64,000 nt of DNA from Myotis daubentonii (Eukaryota; Chordata; Mammalia; Chiroptera; Vespertilionidae): assembly GCF_963259705.1 (NCBI RefSeq), contig NC_081842.1, positions 34,499,796 through 34,563,795 on the forward strand, read 5' to 3'. Positions 57,095 to 64,000 of the stretch are shown one piece after another; the first letter of the stretch is position 1, and each line of letters starts with the position of its first letter. Position numbers and translations under genes: made by a program. Under the pieces are notes generated by a model. That model was not told the DNA's origin and searched no databases. It saw nothing but the letters and a program-made list of their open reading frames with translations.

Positions 57095-57756
57095 TCCTAT
57101 ATAATAAAAGCCTAATATGCAAATTGTCCCCTCGACCAGGAGTTCGACCAGGAGTTATGACATGTGCTGACCACCAGGGGGTGGTGCAGAACATGACAGG
57201 TGTCCACAATACGCTGTGACCTCTCACCGGCTACCTGGGGGCGGTGGTGATGGGGATGGAGGTGCGGTGAGGATGTGGGTGTCACTCCCCCAGCTACCCT
57301 CCCCCAGGATGCCAGGGCTCATGTGCCGGGGAAGCCCCCACCACCCCCATGCTCAGTTGCTGGGCACCCGCAAGGAGGTGTCTTCTGGATGGGCAGGGCC
57401 AGAGCCACCAGGACTGCAGAAACCAGTCGGGCTCCCCATGGGTTCGCACAGGAGCTGGTCTGTGAGGCCAGCTGGGAGAGAGCGCGCTGCCCGCCTGGTT
57501 TCCGTGTGGTGCCTCTGGGTAGCCCAGAGGTCCAAGCTGCACCCTGGCCCGCATATCCAGCCACACTCAACGCATCTCCATGTGGGGACTCGGGCACCAT
57601 GACTCTGGCACAGCGGGGTGTGCGGGGGCTCAGAGGGCTGTCCAGAGCCCAGAGGTCAGCTGAGACCTGCCCTTCTATGCCAGATGCTCATGCTTCGATG
57701 GCTGGCCAGGCCTGGAAACCGCACCCGTGTACGAATTTCGTACACTGGGCCTCTAG
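57095..57756 (+). mobile_element. Non-autonomous Helitron, 662 bp
   Basis: 5' end TCCTATATAATAAAAGCC with TAATATGCAAATTGTCCC; 3' hairpin GTGTACGAATTTCGTACAC at 57727-57745, then CTGGGCCTCTAG, between A and T. The GC-rich interior keeps long frames open (up to 171 codons), but these shift between overlapping frames and match nothing. A CTGACCACCAGGGGG motif (57167-57181) also occurs in the copy at 25230-25700. Confidence 0.94.
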
Positions 57757-57940
57757 TAGAGACATTAAAGGATTGCATGAAAACCATTAGATATGGTGAC
57801 CAGGTCATCACTGGTGACCTTTAAGACAGCAACTTCAGCAGAATGGCTCCTTTAATGCTATTTTATTCATTGCAAAGACTAAAGAGATACATATTTTAGT
57901 TAAGATTATACAATATGTATGAAGAATGGATATGAGTCTA

Positions 57941-59224
57941 TCCTATCTAATAAAAGAGGAAAATGGTAATTGGCGTACGACGATACCCTTTTCATTGGCT
58001 AATCAGGGATATATGAAAATTAAATGCCAACTAAGATTGGCAGTTAACTGCCAACAAGATGGCGGTCAATTTGCATATGTAGGCACAATGCAGGGAGGCG
58101 AAAAGGAAAGCAGGAAGAAGCCCCCTGCCACTGACAGTGATCGGAAACCCAGGGGTGAGCTAAGAGCTGGGGGGCAGGGCAAAGGCGGCCCTGGGGCCGC
58201 CTTTGCCCTGCCCCCTAGCCATGATCGGAGAATCAGGTGCCTTTGCCGCCCTGGCCAGTGATAGCAGGAAGTAGGGGTGGAGCCAGCGATGGGAGCTGGG
58301 CACGGGCGAAGCTGGCAGTCCCGGGAGCTAGGGGTCCCTTGCCTGGGCCTAAAGCGAAGCCCACGATCGCGGGGCTGCTGCAGCTGCGGGTCCCCGCTGC
58401 CCGGGCCGGACGCCTCAGCCAGAGGCGTTAGGCCTGGGCAGGGGCGGAGCCTGCAACCGTGGGGATCTGGGGGTCCCCTGCCCAGGCCTGACACCTCTGC
58501 CAGAGGCCTCAGGCCTGGTCAAGGGGCCGCTCCGGTGATTGGTGATCGGAGGGTGATGAGGGTCAACTCCTCTGGCCGAGGCATCAGGCCTGGGTAGGGG
58601 GCGGAGCCGGGGATTGGGGGGATATGATGGTCCCCTTGCCCAGGCCTGAAGCCTGGGTCAGAGGCGTCAGGCTTGGGCGGGGGGTGGAGCCAGCGATCAG
58701 AGGGAGATGGGGGTCCCCTGCCCAGGCATGATTCCTGGGCCAGAGGCCTCAGGCCTGGGCGGAGGCCAGAGCCAGTGATCAGGGGGAGATGGGGGTCCCC
58801 TGTCCAAGCCTGTCACCTCTGCTGGAGGCCTCAGGCCTGGTCAAGGGGCCGATCCGGTGATTGGTGATCAGAGGGTGATGAGGGTCAACTCCTCTGGCCG
58901 AGGCATCAGGCCTGGGTGGGGGGCGGAGCCGGGGATTGGGGGGATATGATGGTCCCCTTGCCCAGGCATGATTCCTGGGCCAGAGGCATCAGGCCTGGGC
59001 GGGGGCCAGAGCTGGTGATCAGGGGTGATGGGGGTCCCCTGTCCAAGCCTGACACCTCTGGCGGAGGCGTCAGGCCTGGGCAAGGGGTTGATCCTGCGAT
59101 TGGAGGGTGATGGGGGTCAACGCCTGAGGGCTCCCAGTATGTGAGAGGGGGCAGGCTGGGCTGAGGGACACTCCCCCCCCCACACACACACCCAGTGCAC
59201 GAATTTCGTGCACTGGGCCCCTAG
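57941..59224 (+). mobile_element. Long Helitron with satellite-like interior, 1284 bp
   Basis: 5' end TCCTATCTAATAAAAGAGG, then GGTAATTGGCGTACGACG, CCTTTTCATTGGCTAATCAG and a CAACAAGATGGCGGTCAA segment that I associate with a HeliBat 5' region. 3' end: a 13-bp-arm hairpin CCCAGTGCACGAA / TTCGTGCACTGGG (59191-59217), then CTAG (59221-59224). Host A and T flank it. From about 58431 the interior is tandem repeat. There is no Rep or helicase coding. Confidence 0.95.
58431..59110 (+). repeat. Higher-order tandem repeat: about 80-bp monomers in 322-bp blocks
   Basis: The anchor GGCCTGG (GGCTTGG once) recurs at 58431, 58512, 58587, 58670, 58752, 58834, 58909, 58992 and 59073: spacings 81, 75, 83, 82, 82, 75, 83, 81. 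Equivalent monomers are 322, 322, 322 and 321 bp apart, so a four-monomer block was itself duplicated. Blocks share GTGATTGGTGATCAGAGGG-like and GATTGGGGGGATATGATGG segments. Confidence 0.92.
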
Positions 59225-60429
59225 TCTTTTCATAAAAGGTTTTGAATTGGACCAGACTGGAAAATTGGATGAATGTTCTAGTTTATTAATAGGATATCCT
59301 AGTGTTGTGAATCTGAGGGTTCAGTGCCTCCTGCAGAATGCGGAGAACAAATCTAAAGTGACTTAATCACTTTAGAAAGGAAAGGAAATGTTCTGGATAG
59401 TTCCCTATGACTGGACCAAACTGTCGAAGGAACCAGAGAGCCAAAAAATGGACTTGTTTTGTGTCAATTGGGTGTTTGTTTTTGTTTTGTTCCCAACTTC
59501 GGACTATAATGCAGAATAAGTTGATTTCCAGCACACTACTTAGCCGAGTGAGAATGCCTTAGAAAGGGACAAAGGAAAAGAGACACACATTGCTTAATAA
59601 CTGCTTCTAACAAGAAAATTTGAATAAGTGTAATCAAAAGGACACTTGAGAATCTACATAACAGACTCTAGGGCCAAATTTGGAGATAAAAGACCTGTTT
59701 TATAGAATCTGATATTATTTAACTGTATGCAGAGGGAGTTCATGGATTTTCTAATGGAAGGTTACAAGATAATAACCTTTTGGATTATTTTCTATTTTTC
59801 TGGATTGATACTTTATAATAACTATTGGAGTTATATACATTATAATAACTATTGGGGTCAGTCACATCTGGAATTAAATTGACTGTAATTTTAGACAAAG
59901 TATGTGAGGCTTAGGTTCTCTTTGTAAAAATGGGAACACTAATAGGAATAAAATATATGTGATGATGGCTGACATAAGAGCAGGGACTAAATCAATAGTC
60001 ATTCAATATTAGTTAAATTAGCTTCAATTTCTAATAAAGATACTGGTGCTTCACCTCCCTAGAAAGTAGTAGAACCGAGAACATCAGTTGAATACAAAAG
60101 CAGATTTTATAAAATTAAAAAAGGTAAATATAGCTTTTCTTACCTCTAGATTTTTCCAATCCCTGACCTACAATGTCTAGTTGGAGTCCTGAATAATGGG
60201 TAAATCAGTTGCTCTCTATTAAGCAAGGTGTTCAGATCAAAAGTAAGGTGGAAGTTCTGGGGTACCCACTGGCATCCACCCTATTTGAGAACCCTTATAT
60301 CTATGAGAGGATGAGATAGCATCATCTGAAATTAGGAATGAGGCACTCTGAAATTCTTCTCTCAGAGCAGCCTCTTGTTATTCAGATTTTTTTCTTGGTC
60401 CTTCATCTCAATATATCTTTGGTGCATGC
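59225..60429. other. Unannotated sequence
   Basis: A perfect inverted repeat TCTAAAGTGA / TCACTTTAGA with a 5-base loop lies at 59352-59376. A weak MIR-like part lies near 59900-60010. No gene was seen. Confidence 0.5.
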
Positions 60430-60660
60430 ATGAGATTTTTTAAGTCAACAGACTATGGTTCAAATCCTTTTACTTCCTTTTTGTTTGTCCTTTTGCAAAT
60501 TAAATATAAATTTAGTGTCTTATCTGTAAAATTAGAGTATGAACACCCATCTCTAAGTTTGTTTCCAAAATTAAATGAGATAATGTATATAAGATGCTTA
60601 TCTCATTGGCACAAAGTAAATATTCAGATAATGGTAGCAATTTTTATTATTTATTATTAC
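60430..60660 (+). mobile_element. Possible MIR SINE
   Basis: GACTATGGTTCAAATCCTTT, GTGTCTTATCTGTAAAATTA, AAATTAAATGAGATAATGTA and CATTGGCACAAAGTAAATAT keep the forward MIR order, diverged. Confidence 0.65.
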
Positions 60661-60882
60661 TTATTAATATCCTCCAAAGTGTGGGATTCATAATCTTTGT
60701 AATATATTTTATATGTCAACTATGCTTATTTAATGCTTTCTGATCTTGCAACATGAAATGACTTAGTTATCAGGCATCATCATGGTTCTCTATAGCTTGC
60801 TACAGAGCTACAAAGGGTGTTAGACACTAATATTTTAAAATGCATAGGGTGGTAGCCTCTTCTAATCCATTGTCTTCACTGA

Positions 60883-61387
60883 TGGTATTAGTTTCCTATT
60901 GCTTCTGTAACTAATTACCACGAATGTAGAGGCTTAAAACAACAAAAGTTTATTATCTTAAAGTTCTGGAGGTCAGAAGTCCTAAAACCAATCATGTCAG
61001 CAGGGTGGCAATTCCTTTTGGAGGCTCCAGTAGAAAATAGATTTCCTTGTCTTTTCTAACTTCTAGAGGCTGCCCGTCTCCCTTGGCTCATAGCCTTTTC
61101 CTTCATCTTCCAAACCAGCATCTTCAAATCTCATTATCTCTCTCTGACCTTTGCTTCCGTCATCACACATCCTTCTCTGGTTCTCACCCTCCGGCCATCT
61201 TCTTTCCCCTATAAGGACCCCTGTGATTTACTGGGTCCTCCCAGATAATCCAGGACAATCACCCCATTGCAAGGCCCTTAATTTAGTCACATCTGCCAGA
61301 TCCCCTTTGTCTAGTAAGGTTATATATTCAAGATTCTGGAGATTAAAGCATGGTCATTTTTGGGAAGTCATTATTTTGTTTACCACA
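60883..61387 (+). mobile_element. MLT1B-type LTR (ERVL-MaLR)
   Basis: TGGTATTAGTTTCCTATTGC, AGGCTTAAAACAACAAAAGT, AAAGTTCTGGAGGTCAGAAG, TTCTAGAGGCTGCCCGTCTC, CCCAGATAATCCAGGACAAT and TTATTTTGTTTACCACA form a nearly full ancient MaLR LTR. It is solitary and without internal genes. Confidence 0.85.
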
Positions 61388-61569
61388 GCAAATTTAAAGG
61401 AAAAGCTATTTCTCCCCGTGAGGCCATAGACATCATAAGGGAAAGATTCAAGTTTAATGTTGTTCATATTTCACTTTACAAATAAAGATCAAAGGGGATA
61501 TAGCAGAAAAAAGTTTTTATTGTTTTTTTGTGTAATAGAATCTGTGCAGGGTAAGTTACATAATTTTTA

Positions 61570-61776
61570 TTATTATTATTGGTTTTAGAGTGGAAGGGGA
61601 GGGAGAGAGAAATAGAAACATCAATGATGAGAGAGAATCATTGATCAGCTGCCTCCTGCACGCCCCCTACTGGAGATCGAGCCCGCAACCTGGGTATATG
61701 CCCTTGACTCGAATAGAACCTGGGACACTTGAATCCACAGGCTGCTTTATCCACTGAGCCAAACCTGGTAGCCGAA
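61570..61776 (-). mobile_element. VES SINE
   Basis: The plus strand has TATTGGTTTTAGAGTGG, ACATCAATGATGAGAGAGAA, CTGCCTCCTGCACGCCCCCT, GAGATCGAGCCCGCAACCTG and CCACTGAGCCAAACCTGGTA. The 14-bp TSD TTACATAATTTTTA is perfect at 61556-61569 and 61777-61790. Head bases GGTAGCCGAA are changed from the usual GGTCAGGGC. Confidence 0.94.
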
Positions 61777-61954
61777 TTACATAATTTTTAAAAAATTATT
61801 AGGTAGATTGCAATCTACTCAATTAAAATGGGGTAGATTGCTTTCCCCTATTTCACAGAATAAGAAACAGGACTCCTAGGACTATTGTCTAAAGTCACCC
61901 AGCTAGTGGTAGAAGCCAGAATTTGGAACAAGCCTAGACAATTCCAAATTTCAT

Positions 61955-62014
61955 ACTCTATTTTTTCATTATTTATTTGAGATGATAGGTAGGTAGATAG
62001 ATAGATAGATAGAT

Positions 62015-62074
<60 letters not shown>

Positions 62075-62208
62075 TGGAGAGATATATTTGTTGTCTACTT
62101 CTTTATGCATTCACTGGTTGATTCCTGTATGTGCCCTGACTGGGGATCAAATATGTAACCTTGATGTATTGGGACGGTGCTCTAACCAATTGAGCTACTC
62201 AGCCAAGG
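61955..62208 (-). mobile_element. VES-related SINE with (GATA)n tract
   Basis: The plus strand has TTATTTATTTGAGATGATAG, the GATA array, TTTATGCATTCACTGGTTGA, GTGCCCTGACTGGGGATCAA and TCTAACCAATTGAGCTACTC (box A complement). It is the same subfamily as 812-1094. TSD of 11 bp, CCAAATTTCAT (61944-61954) / CCAAATCTCAT (62209-62219), with one mismatch. Confidence 0.9.
61982..62073. repeat. (GATA)n microsatellite in SINE
   Basis: About 22 GATA units with one GATGATA break. It takes the place of the GA-rich stretch of related SINEs. Confidence 0.97.
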
Positions 62209-62219
62209 CCAAATCTCAT

Positions 62220-63384
62220 CATTTTAGCAAGGTTGTGCTCTGCCTATAACTCATTGTATCTTAACTAAAACAGTTTAAAATGAGTCCTCAAATATAAATA
62301 ATATAAATAAGATATTTAAAGACTCCTATGTTACTTTAGGAGAGTTTATCTTTTCAATTAAAACTGAAAAATTTGCAAACTGAAAATATTACTCTATTAC
62401 ATGTGCAGCTATTAAATATGAGTTTTGCTAAAAAGATGAGTAATATTTTAACAGATAATTAATACTGTTTTAAGATTTGCATAAATCTTAGAAGATATGC
62501 AATAAAAATGAAAAATGTTAGTATGGATGCTGAAGAGCTGTGTAACTTTATTTAATCACACAAACACATTGAGATGTTAGTTATTATTTAAATCTCAGTA
62601 GGTTGCAAACTGTCCTGAGTAAGAATGAGGTATTGCTAATATATCACTTATTAGTTCCAATATTGTTTTTCCAGACTGACATGACTAAACACAAATACTT
62701 TAATACACTAAGGAGAAATGGAAGTAAAATAAAATGTAATTTATTACTTACGGTTTTCAGATGTTCTACTCTACCCATGTATAACCTAATCTATTGATAT
62801 ATTTTTTAAAAAGTCAGATGAATGACCCTTTGGGTTAAATGATTCATTAATTAGTAAAGCAGGTGTGTTAGAAATATAGTGGAAATGTTATTTCACCATT
62901 GAAAGTGCTCATATAATAAAGGAAAGTATTATTAATATAAGTTAGAGTTGAAAACTCTAACCTTTTGTTCCATTCAGATTTGGACTAAATATTGTATCTT
63001 ATTATACAAGAAAAATAGAAGGCACAGTCTAAAGAAAGTCTACCCAATATAACAGGTGTGGATTGTTCCTGGTTGAAAAGTTACCGCAACATCCACCAAC
63101 CCCCTAATTCATTTTCACCCTCAGCCATCTTCAAACTTGTAAAAAGGTGTGTGTGCCATCTCATTTGCTGTAACTCTCTCCCAACCTCAGAACAGGAACC
63201 ATTAGTTCATCTTCCTTTTTAAAAAGATTTGTCAGTCTCTAGGCTAACCTATGGGTCTTAAACTGTGCTTCACAAAGTCATTTAGAAGGCACCTAAATGA
63301 AAGAGGAAGGACTATTGAGGAAAACAACTTAAGTTCTCTAGGCCTCCAATAGCTTTTCCATTCTCAGTTAAGAGAGAAAATGAT

Positions 63385-63415
<31 letters not shown>

Positions 63416-64000
63416 GAAATGTTTGAAAATCATTGTTTTAGCACTTCGTACCTGGTTGACAAGTATATAAAACAGGTTTAAAATTAGAAGTTTATAGTTT
63501 CACATGTTGAATTATCAATTCAAGTAACATAACGAAAGTGATTGGAACTGCACCTATGTGTTTCAATGTCAAGTTCTATTGTTGACTCATTTTTCAACTA
63601 AGATGCTTTCTTCAAATTTTGCGAATCTAAATGAGGTAAACCTAAGAAATCCACCAAAGCAACCTGGAATTCACCCGGAGCTCATAGCAACAGATTTCAT
63701 TCCAATTTGATGCTTAATTTAATAGAGTAGAAAATAATGCAGTTTGTTTTCGTAATCTGTTGTTTTGTCGTAGTGATTTATTTTTTCTGTGTTCAAGTTC
63801 ACTGGAATATATTTGGAGATATTCGTGTTTTGTTTTGTTTTTCATCAGTCTGATGACTGTTTTTCTATGTTTTGAGTATAAGCAAATTTCATTTATTTTA
63901 CTCTAGAAAAATAATTATTTCATAACAAGTTGAAATTAATGAATTCCCATTTCACTTAAGAGATTATTAAGGTATATTCCCAGTTGGATTGTAGTCTTCT
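62220..64000. other. Unannotated AT-rich sequence
   Basis: A (GA)n tract with one AAA break lies at about 63383-63415. No gene and no repeat I can name. Confidence 0.5.

Noticed and set aside
57216..57790. Overlapping 128- and 171-codon plus-strand frames, and three minus-strand frames, in GC-rich DNA
   Set aside because: All lie inside the Helitron at 57095-57756. GC-rich sequence lacks stops by composition; the frames overlap on both strands and match no family.
57926..59187. Many frames with PRPDASARGVRPGQG-like repeats on both strands
   Set aside because: They translate the 80-bp tandem repeat of the Helitron at 57941-59224.
4819..59224. Autonomous Helitron with Rep/helicase
   Set aside because: None of the ten copies has coding sequence for Rep HUH motifs or a helicase; the longest is filled by tandem repeat.
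1..64000. A previously undescribed gene system
   Set aside because: I looked for clustered frames, conserved operon-like order and unusual coding sequence; nothing of the kind is present. The window is transposon-rich noncoding DNA of a bat.

Overview
This is a gene-poor stretch of nuclear DNA from a bat, almost certainly of the family Vespertilionidae. Three repeat classes point there together: Helitron rolling-circle transposons of the HeliBat type (5' TC ends, 3' hairpin plus CTAG), which among mammals are known in abundance only from vesper bats; VES-type tRNA-derived SINEs; and young non-autonomous hAT transposons including SPIN. General placental repeats (MIR, L2, L1M, MLT1 LTRs, MER5A-type hAT) lie underneath. 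I found no exon, no intact gene, no functional tRNA/rRNA gene and no CRISPR array. The long open frames fall inside repeats or simple sequence, apart from two unexplained ones (7328-7711 minus, 30044-30331 plus) that I keep only as weak candidates.

Layout. 1-10 kb: AT-rich sequence with a VES-related SINE, an L1 3' end with a clear target-site duplication (TSD), an L1 ORF2 remnant, two Helitrons around another SINE, and a 37-bp perfect inverted match (2521-2557 / 7113-7149). 10-20 kb: microsatellites, a SINE, an L1 3' end, a 211-bp hAT element, a probable LTR and an MLT1A-like LTR split by a SINE. 20-27 kb: L1M 3' end, MIR, L1ME split by a SINE, an L1M fragment split by a Helitron, and a TA-flanked Tigger/pogo-like element. 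27-34 kb: mostly unique AT-rich DNA with SINE, MIR and L2. 34-46 kb: an MLT1 LTR split by a 167-bp Helitron, an L1 3' end, a SINE nested in a SINE, two hAT elements sharing one target octamer, a Helitron and a SPIN copy. 46.9-47.9 kb: three Helitrons joined head to tail without a spacer. 50-53 kb: MER5A split by a SINE, then L1M/MIR mixtures. 56.6-59.2 kb: three same-strand Helitrons within 2.6 kb; the largest carries a GC-rich higher-order tandem repeat. 60-64 kb: an MLT1 LTR, two minus-strand SINEs (one with a GATA tract), then unique sequence.

The interest lies in how the transposons behave: precise tandem Helitron joining, paired base changes that keep the Helitron 3' hairpin, internal minisatellites, CTCF-like cores inside Helitrons, and repeated use of one hAT target. 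All family names come from remembered consensus patterns and were not checked against a database. TSDs, terminal repeats, hairpins and repeat periods were read directly from the sequence.
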